Shown: positions 9,667 to 17,956 of the stretch, piece by piece
Position numbering within the stretch: the first letter of the stretch is position 1
How the letters are laid out: each line of letters opens with the position of its first letter
Source: Halorussus sp. MSC15.2
GTDB taxonomy: Archaea > Halobacteriota > Halobacteria > Halobacteriales > Haladaptataceae
Direction of reading: 5' to 3'
Assembly (NCBI RefSeq): GCF_010747475.1
Contig: NZ_VSLZ01000001.1
Location: 558,001-622,000 of the forward strand
Length of the DNA: 64,000 nucleotides
Made by a program: the position numbers and the translations under genes
The notes under the pieces: generated by a model
Databases searched by the model: none
Seen by the model: the letters and a program-made list of their open reading frames with translations, nothing else
What the model was told of the DNA's origin: nothing

Positions 9667-10065
9667 ATGAGTGAAACCGACCGCGACAACGACATCAGTG
9701 GATACATCTCGGCGGTGACGGCCCTCGTCGGGGGATGGATAGTGCTATCGGCGTTCGTCTACTCGCCGCCGGCGGCCAACTTCTGGAACGACATCGTCGT
9801 CGGTGCCGCCATCGGTATCATCGCGGGCTACAACGCCCTCAAGACCGACGACTTCGAGGGAATCAACACCGGAGCCGCCTCGCTAGTCGCGCTGCTCGGT
9901 CTCTGGATGGTCGTCGCACCGTTCGTCTTCGAGACGGTCCGCGAAGGCGCGTTCTGGAGCGACATCGTCAGCGGTGCCATCGTCGCCGTCCTCGCCGGAT
10001 ACAACGCGTACCAGTCCCGCGGGACCGAGCGCCGCACCCCGACCGCCGAAGCCGACACCCGATAG
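9667..10065 (+). CDS. SPW repeat membrane protein
   Basis: A 132-residue protein with two repeats, each made of two membrane helices. Each repeat carries the family hallmark: FWNDIVVGAAIGIIAGYNA at about residues 38-56 and FWSDIVSGAIVAVLAGYNA at about 97-115. The SPW family is widespread in haloarchaea and bacteria but has no defined function. It appears to be a single-gene unit with its own promoter. Confidence 0.85.
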   Translation: MSETDRDNDISGYISAVTALVGGWIVLSAFVYSPPAANFWNDIVVGAAIGIIAGYNALKTDDFEGINTGAASLVALLGLWMVVAPFVFETVREGAFWSDIVSGAIVAVLAGYNAYQSRGTERRTPTAEADTR

Positions 10066-10168
10066 CCGGTCTCCGTCCGCCATTTTTGGACCGACCGAGT
10101 CCGGCGTTCCGACCTCCCTCAGACCGCCGACCGCAAGCCTTTCGGCCCCGCGCTCCGCCGTATCGGGC

Positions 10169-10975
10169 ATGGTGCTTCCTGAGGGGTTCGCGCTCCCACC
10201 GGTGCCGTATCTGGTCGGCCTGTTGGCGGCGGTGGCGCTGGTCGGCGCGGCGCTCGCCCGGACCGACCCGCTCGTCTCCGAACGGACCGTCCTCGCGCTA
10301 GCGCCGTGGGTCCTCGTGGGGTCGAGCCTCCACGCGCTGTTCGTTCTCGAATGGGTGCCCGAGGTAGTCAGACCGCTACTCGGTACACCCTCGGTCTACC
10401 TGTCCACGTTCGTCGTCGCCGGGGTCGTCTGGCTCGCCGCGATTCGGACTGACGCGGACCCAGAGCGCGCCTTGGGGGCCGTCGGAACGCTGGTCGCGCT
10501 CGCGGTAGTCGGCTACGCGCTCGGCCGCGGTGCCGAGGGCGGACTCCGGCTGTTCTGGCCGCTGTTCGGCCTGCTCGTGGCGGTTCTGCTGGCCGGGGCG
10601 CTCTGGGGCGCGACTCGGTGGACGCGTCCGAGCGTGACCGCTGCGACGGGCGCGGTCGGTGCGCTGGCGCTGTTCGGCCACGCCCTCGACGCGGTTTCGA
10701 CCGCCGTGGGCGTGGACCTGCTCGGGTTCGGCGAGCGAACGCCCGTCTCGCGGGCGGTCCTCGAACTGGCGGCGTCGCTCCCGACCGCCGAGACCATCGG
10801 CGTCGGATGGCTGTTCGTCCTCGTGAAACTCGTCATCGCCGAGATAGTGGTCGTCCTCTTCGCGGACTTCGTTCGCGAGGACCCCCAACAGGGCTTTCTC
10901 CTGCTCGGGGCCGTCGCCGCGGTCGGACTGGGACCGGGCGCACACAACCTGCTCCTGTTCGTCGTGACGGGCTAA
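10169..10975 (+). CDS. DUF63 family membrane protein
   Basis: A 268-residue polytopic membrane protein starting at the ATG at 10169 (the open frame extends upstream without sense). The opening MVLPEGFALPP and the later GTPSVYLSTFVVAGVVWLAA are typical of the archaeal DUF63 family. I count seven or eight hydrophobic helices. The last part, GLGPGAHNLLLFVVTG, is also conserved in what I recall of the family. No function is established and the neighbours give no clear clue. Confidence 0.82.
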   Translation: MVLPEGFALPPVPYLVGLLAAVALVGAALARTDPLVSERTVLALAPWVLVGSSLHALFVLEWVPEVVRPLLGTPSVYLSTFVVAGVVWLAAIRTDADPERALGAVGTLVALAVVGYALGRGAEGGLRLFWPLFGLLVAVLLAGALWGATRWTRPSVTAATGAVGALALFGHALDAVSTAVGVDLLGFGERTPVSRAVLELAASLPTAETIGVGWLFVLVKLVIAEIVVVLFADFVREDPQQGFLLLGAVAAVGLGPGAHNLLLFVVTG

Positions 10976-11158
10976 CGCGGCGGCGAATCGTCGGTGCGTA
11001 AGACTGCACGACCGTCCGTCGCGCGCGGGTTCGTTTCGCTCCGTTCGCTCCCCCATCACGGACTCGAACCACCGCCCAACCGACCCACCAGTGTTTTGAC
11101 GGACGGGTGCATACCGTGGCGGTATGTCGTTCGCAAATTGCCGTCACAGTCGCCAGCC

Positions 11159-12079
11159 ATGGTCGAAGTAGTCACCGCCGGACACGTCAACTGGGACGTG
11201 ACCCTCCGCGTCGATGCGCTCCCGAACCCCGACGGCGAGGCCCGCATCGACTCTCAGCGTCGGTCCGGCGGCGGGAGCGCCGCCAACGTCGCGGTCGCGC
11301 TGGCGGGCATGGCGTTCGACGCCGGACTGGTCGGTAGCGTCGGCGACGACGAGACCGGCGAGTTCGCCCGCCGGGAGTTACAGGACGCGGGCGTGGACTG
11401 CTCGCACCTGCTGGAGGTCGCCGACAGCGAGACGACCACGAAGTACCTCATCGTGGACGAGGAGGGCGAGGTCATGGTCCTCGGCAACGAGGGCGCGAAC
11501 GAGGCTGTCACGCCCACCGACGTGGACCCCGAGTACGTCGCGGGCGGCGACCACCTCCACCTGACCAGCCAGCGGCCCGACACGGCCGCGGAACTGGCGC
11601 GCATCGCCACCGAAGCGGGCGTGAGCGTGAGCTTCGACCCCGGCCGACGCCTCGACGAGCGCGACTTCGACGAGGCGCTGGCGTACTCCGACGTGCTCTT
11701 CCTCAACGACCGCGAGGCCCGGACCCTGCTGGACAGCGACCTCGAACACCCCTCGTCGGAACTCCACGGCCGCGTCGTCGTCATCAAGCAGGGCGAGGAC
11801 GGCGCGCAGGTGGACACGCCCGAGGCGTCGTTCGAGCATCCGGGGTTCGACGCCGAGGCGGTCGATACCACCGGCGCTGGCGACGCCTTCGCCGCGGGAT
11901 TCCTCGCGGTGCTGCTGCGGGGCGGCGGCGTCCTCGACCCGGACGCCGACTACGAGCGCGCGCTGGAGTTCGCCAACGCCTGCGGCGCGCTGGCCGCGAT
12001 GGAGGAGGGCGCGCGGACCGCACCCGCGTTCGAGGAAGTCGAGGCGTTTCTGGACGGGCGGTACTCCGGACAGGCCTGA
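11159..12079 (+). CDS. PfkB-family sugar kinase, candidate ribose-1-phosphate kinase
   Basis: A 306-residue ribokinase-superfamily kinase. Substrate-side motif RRSGGGSAANVAVALAG lies at residues 34-50, and the ATP/anion-hole motif DTTGAGDAFAAGF at about 236-248 holds the catalytic Asp242. The family includes kinases for many sugars, so the substrate is not proven. A nucleoside phosphorylase gene lies 660 bases downstream on the same strand. In haloarchaea a PfkB-type ribose-1-phosphate kinase acts after nucleoside phosphorylase in the non-carboxylating pentose bisphosphate pathway, so this role is a reasonable inference. The ATG at 11159 is preferred over in-frame upstream starts because the upstream part is not protein-like. 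Confidence 0.88.
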   Translation: MVEVVTAGHVNWDVTLRVDALPNPDGEARIDSQRRSGGGSAANVAVALAGMAFDAGLVGSVGDDETGEFARRELQDAGVDCSHLLEVADSETTTKYLIVDEEGEVMVLGNEGANEAVTPTDVDPEYVAGGDHLHLTSQRPDTAAELARIATEAGVSVSFDPGRRLDERDFDEALAYSDVLFLNDREARTLLDSDLEHPSSELHGRVVVIKQGEDGAQVDTPEASFEHPGFDAEAVDTTGAGDAFAAGFLAVLLRGGGVLDPDADYERALEFANACGALAAMEEGARTAPAFEEVEAFLDGRYSGQA

Positions 12080-12124
12080 GACTCACTTCAAACGCCGTAT
12101 TTTCAGCGTTTCCTGACGCGCTGA

Positions 12125-12130
12125 TTTATA
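12125..12130 (+). promoter_or_regulatory. Promoter of the winged-helix regulator
   Basis: A tttata element is centred about 28 bases before the GTG at 12156, the spacing expected for a leaderless haloarchaeal transcript. Confidence 0.6.
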
Positions 12131-12155
12131 CTGTCTCGCTTCGTGTGGCCCTCCC

Positions 12156-12521
12156 GTGACCGACCGCTACGACCCCCCGAAGCTCCCCGAAGAGAGCATC
12201 CTCGAACTCGAAGACTACCTCGCGATGCAACGAGCGGTCAGCGAGGAGACTCGATACCGCATCGTCGCACGACTCCTTCGCGATGGCGAGACGAGTGCGA
12301 AGGAACTCGCCGAGGCGCTCGACCTGCCCTCGAACAAACTTCACTACCACCTCGACAAACTCGTGGACGTCGGCGTCGTAGCCAATCGCGTCGAGAACGA
12401 ACGCGGGGCCGACGGTCTCTACTCCTACTACGTCGCCACGTCGCTCGGCGAAGCCGTGATGGAACACGGTATCGGCGAACTGATTCGGACCGAGTGGGAC
12501 GCTCGCGACCGCTACGCCTAG
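12156..12521 (+). CDS. Winged-helix (ArsR-like) transcriptional regulator
   Basis: A 121-residue DNA-binding protein. The helix-turn-helix covers about residues 28-75: SEETRYRIVARLL, then KELAEALDLPSNKLHYHLDKLVDVGVV, followed by a wing with GLYSYYVATSLG. This is the ArsR/HTH-20 type common in haloarchaea. It starts with GTG just after a well-placed TATA box. Its stop overlaps the stop of a tiny zinc protein on the other strand. Lying between the sugar kinase and uridine phosphorylase, it could control nucleoside use, but no operator is visible. Confidence 0.85.
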   Translation: MTDRYDPPKLPEESILELEDYLAMQRAVSEETRYRIVARLLRDGETSAKELAEALDLPSNKLHYHLDKLVDVGVVANRVENERGADGLYSYYVATSLGEAVMEHGIGELIRTEWDARDRYA

Positions 12522-12658
12522 GTGTTCCCGCTCACGCCCAGTATCGCGCCGCAGTGGGGGCACTCCCAGACGTTACGCGAACTCAGGAACCCGCCCGCCG
12601 AGGCGTCGCTCTTGGCTAACTCGTCTACCTCCTCGCCGCAATCGGGACAGTGGCCCAT
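12518..12658 (-). CDS. Small CPxCG zinc-finger protein (46 residues)
   Basis: A 46-residue protein with two zinc-binding knuckles, CPDCG at residues 4-8 and CPHCG at 34-38, giving a four-cysteine site. Such CPxCG micro-proteins are numerous in Haloferax and Halobacterium, and some affect swarming or biofilms, but most are uncharacterised. The gene is too short for usual gene callers. Its stop codon shares CTAG (12518-12521) with the stop of the convergent regulator gene. A longer in-frame extension to 12892 runs antisense to the phosphorylase gene and is not real. Confidence 0.8.
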   Translation of the reverse strand: MGHCPDCGEEVDELAKSDASAGGFLSSRNVWECPHCGAILGVSGNT

Positions 12659-12743
12659 ACGCGGAGTGTTCAGACGGAGGACAAATAGCTTCCGAGGTCG
12701 CGAACCCGCACGCTTTTTCTCCCTCTCCCGAGAAACCACGCGC

Positions 12744-13475
12744 ATGGCGAAGCAACCCCATCTTCTGGTGGAAGAAGGCGACCTGAACGACATCGCGCTC
12801 ATCCCCGGCGACCCCGGTCGGGTAGACCGCATCGCCGGTCTCTGCGACGACTCCGAGGTCGTCGCCGAGAACCGCGAGTACAAGGTGGTCAACGCGACCT
12901 ACGAGGGGACCGACCTCACCATCTGCTCGACCGGCATCGGCTGTCCCTCCGCGGCCATCGCCGTCGAGGAACTCAACAACGTGGGCGTCGAGACCGTGAT
13001 TCGGGTCGGAACGACCGGCGCGCTCCAAGAGGGCATCGAAATCGGCGACATGATAGTCGCCACCGGCGCGGCGAAGAACGAGGGCACGAGCAAGCGATAC
13101 GAGTCGGTCGAGTACCCAGCAGTGCCCGACTACGACGTGCTGACCTCGCTCGTGGACTCGGCCGAGGCCAACGACGAGGAGGTCCACGTCGGTCCCATCG
13201 CCAGCGACGACGCCTTCTACGCCGAGACCGACGAGTACGTCGAGGAGTGGGAGGCGGCCAACATCCTCTCGGTCGAGATGGAGGCCGCGGCCGTCTTCTC
13301 GCTGACCCGTCGGCGCGACATGCGCGCCGGGGCCATCTGCACCGTGGACGGTAACCTCGTGGAGGGCACCCAGAAGGGCGAGACCGAGGACGACGAACTC
13401 CCCGAGAAGGCAAAGAACAACGTCGAGCGCGCGATTCGCATCACGCTCGACGCCGTCGTCGAACTCGCGGCGTAG
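12744..13475 (+). CDS. udp: Uridine phosphorylase (nucleoside phosphorylase family)
   Basis: A 243-residue member of the PNP/UDP nucleoside phosphorylase family. It has the phosphate-binding GDPGRVDRI near residues 21-29, STGIGCPSAAIA, RVGTTGALQ, and the ribose-binding Glu segment SVEMEAAAVFSL. It should cleave a nucleoside, most likely uridine, with phosphate to give the base and ribose 1-phosphate in the cytoplasm. The ATG at 12744 is the natural start; the frame is open upstream but antisense to the zinc protein. The base specificity is an inference from overall resemblance. Confidence 0.9.
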   Translation: MAKQPHLLVEEGDLNDIALIPGDPGRVDRIAGLCDDSEVVAENREYKVVNATYEGTDLTICSTGIGCPSAAIAVEELNNVGVETVIRVGTTGALQEGIEIGDMIVATGAAKNEGTSKRYESVEYPAVPDYDVLTSLVDSAEANDEEVHVGPIASDDAFYAETDEYVEEWEAANILSVEMEAAAVFSLTRRRDMRAGAICTVDGNLVEGTQKGETEDDELPEKAKNNVERAIRITLDAVVELAA

Positions 13476-13523
13476 TCGTCTGGGTCGGCCCGCGCGTCTC
13501 CGAACCTCTTCTCCGAGCGAACA

Positions 13524-13530
13524 GATATTT
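13524..13530 (+). promoter_or_regulatory. Promoter of the HPP/UspA gene
   Basis: A gatattt element centred 30 bases before the ATG at 13557. This spacing favours that ATG over the GTG at 13548. Confidence 0.5.
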
Positions 13531-13556
13531 GAGTCGAGCGCGACGACGTGTCGGTA

Positions 13557-15062
13557 ATGTTGGACGGTCTGCGCTCGCGCTACCACGCGGTTCTCCGGCG
13601 CGTGCGTCGGTTCGAGCGGCGTGAAGTCCGGGAGTTCCGCCGGTGGATAGAGCACACCGCGAACCTCATCCACCTCTCGATTCTGCTCGTCGTTCCGCTG
13701 GTCATCGCGGCCGTGACCGCCGTCTCGAACTCCGTGGACGTGCTCCCGTTCGTCCTCTTCCCGCCGCTGGCGTCGGGCACCTTCACACTCTTCGCGGAAC
13801 CGGAGGGCGAGTACGCCTCGCCCACGAAGTTCGTCGGCGGACTCACCGCCGGGGCGCTCTGCGGGACCGTCGCCATCTGGGTCGGCCTCCACACGTCGAT
13901 GCGCGACCCCCTCGGCGCGAGTCAGTTGGTCGTCTCGCCGGTCGAGGCGGCGCTGGCCATTTTCCTCACCGGCGGGGTGACGTGGGCGCTCGACTTCGAG
14001 GAACCATCGGCGTTCTCGACCGCGCTACTGGCGCTCATCGCGCCCGCGTTCACCAGTCCGGTCGGGTTCGACGAGTTCTTCCTCCAGTTCGTCGCGTCCG
14101 TCTTCCTCGCCAGCAGTATCGTCGCCGTCACGTTCCACGTCTGGCGCGAGCAGTTCTACGAGCGCCGGTCGCAGTTCCTCTACCAGTCCACCAAGGGCGA
14201 CGACCACGTCCTCGTCCCGATGCGCGGCGAGGGGAGTCGGACCGCGGCCATGTTCGGCGCGCGACTCGCGGCGGCACACGACGCCGGAAAGGTCGTGCTG
14301 CTCGACGTAGTCGACGAGGCGGCCATCGAAGCGGCCGAGCACACGGTACAGGTTCCAATCGGGACGACCGGGACCGAGTTGATAGACCCGGAGGCGGCCG
14401 AGGCCGAAGGCGTGGAGTCCGAGGAGATACAGGTCGCCGAGGAGTCGGCCCAGCGCTTGGAGACCGAGGCCAACCGCATCGAGACCAAGGTCGGCGTCCC
14501 CTGCGAGGTGGCCGTCGTCGGCGACGGCGAGAATCCCGCCCAGACCGTCTTGAAGGCGGCCCGCGAGACGAACTGCGACCTCGTGGTCACGCCGTACGAG
14601 GAGGAACGCGGCAGTCTGTCGGAGTTCGTCCGCGGCCTGTTCCGGAGCGACATCGACGCCATCGCGTTCCGGTCGGGCGGCGAGTCGCGCGACCGCTGGA
14701 AGCGAGTGCTGGTCCCGGTCCGGCGACCGGGCGACACCGCCCACGCGATGATAGACTTCGCGCGGCGACTCACCGGTCTCGCCGGGAGCATCAGCGTCTG
14801 CACCTGCATCGACCGCGAAAACGAGCGTCGGTCGGCCGAGACGACGCTCGCCAACCTCGTGGAGACGTTCGAGGGGTCGTTCGAGACCCGGGTGTCGCGG
14901 GCGTCCATCGAGTCGTTCCTGTCGGCCAACGACACCTACTACGACCTCACTATTCTGGGCGCGAGTACCGACCGGTCGGCCGCTTCGCGGTTCGTCTCCC
15001 CGCCGACGTTCGAGCGCTTGCAGGACCTAGAGTGTGACGTGGCTATCGTCCACCGAGGGTAA
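13557..15062 (+). CDS. HPP-family membrane protein fused to two universal stress (UspA) domains
   Basis: A 501-residue protein from the ATG at 13557 (GTG at 13548 is possible). The first 200 residues hold a cytoplasmic basic start and five or six membrane helices of the HPP type (SPTKFVGGLTAGALCG). Two UspA-like domains follow: roughly residues 213-375, beginning DHVLVPMRG, and 376-500, beginning KRVLVPVRRPGD and ending DVAIVHRG. The architecture suggests a transporter or sensor regulated by the cytoplasmic nucleotide-binding Usp pair; the substrate is unknown. HPP proteins elsewhere include nitrite carriers, which is only a hint. Confidence 0.85.
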   Translation: MLDGLRSRYHAVLRRVRRFERREVREFRRWIEHTANLIHLSILLVVPLVIAAVTAVSNSVDVLPFVLFPPLASGTFTLFAEPEGEYASPTKFVGGLTAGALCGTVAIWVGLHTSMRDPLGASQLVVSPVEAALAIFLTGGVTWALDFEEPSAFSTALLALIAPAFTSPVGFDEFFLQFVASVFLASSIVAVTFHVWREQFYERRSQFLYQSTKGDDHVLVPMRGEGSRTAAMFGARLAAAHDAGKVVLLDVVDEAAIEAAEHTVQVPIGTTGTELIDPEAAEAEGVESEEIQVAEESAQRLETEANRIETKVGVPCEVAVVGDGENPAQTVLKAARETNCDLVVTPYEEERGSLSEFVRGLFRSDIDAIAFRSGGESRDRWKRVLVPVRRPGDTAHAMIDFARRLTGLAGSISVCTCIDRENERRSAETTLANLVETFEGSFETRVSRASIESFLSANDTYYDLTILGASTDRSAASRFVSPPTFERLQDLECDVAIVHRG

Positions 15063-15207
15063 GTCGTGCGAGCGCTCGCGGGGTATCGACTCCTCGCGAC
15101 CGAGAGTCTCCGGCGACTTCGTCGTGCTGTCCGCGGCGATTCTCTCGACGGGTGCCATCGTCGCCGGAGCCACGCCGATGACGAGTCTCAGCGGCGTCAC
15201 CGAGTAG
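15034..15207 (+). CDS. Possible small membrane protein (57 codons)
   Basis: A frame starts at the GTG at 15034, overlapping the end of the HPP/UspA gene, and ends at the TAG at 15205. Its second half is a hydrophobic stretch (FVVLSAAILSTGAIVAGATP) that could be one membrane helix; the first half is Arg/Ser-rich and not protein-like. A real start at a later GTG (codon 31 region) is possible. No family is recognised. The rest of the gap to 15323 shows nothing. Confidence 0.2.
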   Translation: MTWLSSTEGKSCERSRGIDSSRPRVSGDFVVLSAAILSTGAIVAGATPMTSLSGVTE

Positions 15208-15323
15208 CGTTTCACTCGGTCGCTTCCGACCGACGCGTCGAACGACGGACGCTTCGTATTCCGAAAATAGCCGATTCTGATACGTCACAGTTACCTCTCG
15301 CAGACTCGTCCTCGCACGGAGCG

Positions 15324-16364
15324 CTATCCGAACCCCTCGGACTCGATACGGGACTGGGGGATACCGAGACGCTCGGCGGCCGTCACGAGACTGTAGACCA
15401 TCGCGTTGATGCCGCAGGCGTACACCTCGCTGTTCGTCGGGTCGAGGCGGGCCTCGACGCCGGACTGGGGCGATTCGCGGAGCCAGCGTTCGAGTTCCTC
15501 GCCCAGTCCGGCGGTCACTGTCGTCGGGTCGGTGTGCTTGAGCAGGGCGTGCTGGACGTAGTCGGTCTCGCCGCCCCAGTCCGAGAGGACGGGTTCGCGG
15601 CTCAGACACGGCACGAAGTGGAAGTTCTCCCGCTGGCGCTGGAGGCGGCGAAACGCGTCCAGATACGGGAGGTCGTCGCGCCACGCCGCCCCGAGGAACA
15701 GCCAGACGTCCCGTCTGTCGCCCTCGTACTCGTCGCGGCCGGTCTCGAAGACGTACTCTATCATGCTCTTGAGCGGTGCCACGCCCGTCCCGGTGGCGAG
15801 GAACACCATGTCGCGCGGGGAGTGGTCTTGGAGGACGAGTTCGCCGTAGGGACCCCGAATCGTCAGTTCGTCGCCGACCGCGAGGTCGGCGCATATCTGG
15901 GGCGAGAGGCGGCCGCCCGGAACCCGGCGAACGCAGATTTCGAGTTCGTCCTCCGTGGGCGAGTTCGCCAGCGAGTACGCCCGCGACGTGCCGTCGTACC
16001 GGAGTCCGACGTACTGTCCCGCGAGGAAGTCCACGTCCGTCTCCGTGCGGAAGCGGACGCTGGTGAGCATCGGTTTCGGTCTCTCGACTCGCTCGGTGAG
16101 CGTCGCGACTCGCCGGGCGACCTCCGGGTAGTCGTCGCGCGCGAGTCGCGAGGAGACGCGTTCGCAGTCCTCGCGGCCCTCGACGGGACCGTACTCACGA
16201 GACAGACCACGTTCGTCGAGCAATCGAGAGATGGCGGCCGTGACCTCCGGCCGCCGGTCGCGGTCCATTCTGGTGACGTTCGTAACCCGCGCGGACTCGG
16301 TGATGAGCGGAAGGTCCGCGACGGCGTCGTGTTGGGACGCGTGTTCCCGTACCGGTACTGCCAT
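15324..16364 (-). CDS. FAD/NAD(P)-binding oxidoreductase of the ferredoxin reductase family
   Basis: About 346 residues from the ATG at 16364; an upstream TTG at 16370 is less likely because a TATA-like element at about 16388-16394 sits 27 bases before the ATG. The C-terminal two thirds form a ferredoxin-NADP reductase module: FAD site RAYSLANSP, FAD/phosphate region IRGPYGELV, NAD(P) site ATGTGVAPLKSMIE, and the terminal VYACGINAMV. The first 90 residues are an extra helical domain with no recognised motif. No iron-sulfur ligands are visible. The electron acceptor is unknown. Confidence 0.85.
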   Translation of the reverse strand: MAVPVREHASQHDAVADLPLITESARVTNVTRMDRDRRPEVTAAISRLLDERGLSREYGPVEGREDCERVSSRLARDDYPEVARRVATLTERVERPKPMLTSVRFRTETDVDFLAGQYVGLRYDGTSRAYSLANSPTEDELEICVRRVPGGRLSPQICADLAVGDELTIRGPYGELVLQDHSPRDMVFLATGTGVAPLKSMIEYVFETGRDEYEGDRRDVWLFLGAAWRDDLPYLDAFRRLQRQRENFHFVPCLSREPVLSDWGGETDYVQHALLKHTDPTTVTAGLGEELERWLRESPQSGVEARLDPTNSEVYACGINAMVYSLVTAAERLGIPQSRIESEGFG

Positions 16365-16440
16365 ATCCAACGCCGAGACCGGAGGTGGAAATACGTAGCG
16401 ATAGCCGACGGTACCCGCACTCGCCAGTCGTCCCGACGAA

Positions 16441-17814
16441 CTACGCGACTCCGACTCCCGGATACGCCCCGGCGACGCCGGAGTCGGCGTTCGTCGGTGA
16501 GTTCCGTCGGTCGAACGCGTCGGTCGGTGACGACCGAAGCGCTCGCGCCGTCGAGACGTCGCCGTCTTCGCGAATCACGACGACCGTCACGTCCTGCTGG
16601 GTCCGCCGTTCGATTCGTTCTCGGAGGGCCTCCGCCGTGTTCGGCGACCCGCCGACGGTCCGAACCGTCACCGTCGAGGGGTGTCGGAGGAAGAGTTCGG
16701 TTTGGTACGAGAACTCGACCGAGAGGACTTGCGCGTCCGTCTCGGACGTGATGTCGCCGACCGTCCGCTCGAACTCCGCGTTCTCCGAGATGTTGACGGT
16801 CGTGAGGGCGAGCGACGACGAGAGGACGAGGACGGCCGCGAGGAGCAGGGCCGCGCGTCGGACGACCGCCCGGCGAGCGGTTCGCTCGGCGAGCCAGTGT
16901 TTCGGTCGGTAGCCCTGAATCCAGAGCGTGGCGAGACTCGCGACGTTGATGGAGAGGACGTTGATGAGGACGAGAATGGCCGCGCTCACCGCGGCGGTCA
17001 CGTCGCCGTAGGCGATACCGAGACCGACGGTCGCCGCCGGCGGGATGAGGGCGACGGCGATGGCGACGCCGACGAGCGCGACGCTCGTCGTGCTGGTGAG
17101 CGACATCGCGCCGGCCACGCCCGCGCCGAGCGCGACCACGAGCGCGAGGGCACCCGGATTGATTCGCTCCGCGACCTGCCCGATGAGTCGAATGTCGGCG
17201 TGGGGCAGGAACGTCGCGCGGACGAGTCCGCCGAACGCGGCGGCGCTCGCGACCGCGACGAGCAGGCCCGCGAACTGCGCCTTCACGCTCGTCCGAAAGA
17301 GGTCGTCCTCGTCGAGGATACTCCCCACGCTCGCGGCGATTGCCGGACCGATGAGCGGGGCGATGACCATCGACCCCACGACGACCGCGGCGCTGTTCAT
17401 CAGGAGACCGGCCGTCGCGATAATCGTACTCAGGACCGTGAAGACCACGTAGTTGGCCGTAATCGGTGCTATCTCCGCGGCCCGAGCGCGGAGTTCCTCC
17501 CGCGCGATTCGACCGTTCGTCTCCTCGATGGTCTCCTCGGCCGTCGGCCCGTCGTGTCGCTGGCGCTCGAATCGGTCCGAGAGGACCGTTTCGAGTTTGC
17601 TGACCGTCACGTACCCCTTCCGTTGGACGCCGATAGCCCGGAGGTCGTCCAGAAGCGCCTCCACGTCTTCGGGTTCCGTGGGGACGAACACGAGCGCCGC
17701 GTAGTCGCGCCCCGACGTCTCGTCGGTGAGAAAGTAATCGACGTCGGCCTCCGACAGCACCGACTCGACGCCGTCGCGCTTGCCGACGGGCACGGCAATC
17801 TGGAGAAATCGCAT
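16441..17814 (-). CDS. DUF389 (TIGR00341) membrane protein
   Basis: A 457-residue protein. An N-terminal soluble domain (residues 1-95, beginning MRFLQIAVPVGKRDGVESVL) is followed by about six helices containing the family core MNSAAVVVGSMVIAPLIGPA, VALIPPAATVGLGIAYGD and VLINVLSINVA. The C-terminal 100 residues form a second soluble domain. DUF389 proteins are widespread but not functionally defined. It lies beside a K+ channel and two TrkA-C proteins, so a link to ion or turgor control is possible. The gene is monocistronic or first in a minus-strand pair. Confidence 0.88.
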   Translation of the reverse strand: MRFLQIAVPVGKRDGVESVLSEADVDYFLTDETSGRDYAALVFVPTEPEDVEALLDDLRAIGVQRKGYVTVSKLETVLSDRFERQRHDGPTAEETIEETNGRIAREELRARAAEIAPITANYVVFTVLSTIIATAGLLMNSAAVVVGSMVIAPLIGPAIAASVGSILDEDDLFRTSVKAQFAGLLVAVASAAAFGGLVRATFLPHADIRLIGQVAERINPGALALVVALGAGVAGAMSLTSTTSVALVGVAIAVALIPPAATVGLGIAYGDVTAAVSAAILVLINVLSINVASLATLWIQGYRPKHWLAERTARRAVVRRAALLLAAVLVLSSSLALTTVNISENAEFERTVGDITSETDAQVLSVEFSYQTELFLRHPSTVTVRTVGGSPNTAEALRERIERRTQQDVTVVVIREDGDVSTARALRSSPTDAFDRRNSPTNADSGVAGAYPGVGVA

Positions 17815-17956
17815 ATCAGGGTGGTACCGTCCCGGCTCAAATAACCTTGGGAAACGCGGAATAGAAACGCCGTTCGGTGTGGACGACCCCGCGACTGTCG
17901 GTCGATGTGACCCACGAACTCGTCGTCAGATACGGGGTTCCGACCGCGAGACGGGC

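Noticed and set aside
11045-11125. A possible minus-strand tRNA, because of a T-loop-like ggttcgagtcc
   Set aside because: The flanking T-stem pairs poorly, no acceptor stem can be formed at the right distance, and no anticodon arm is evident.
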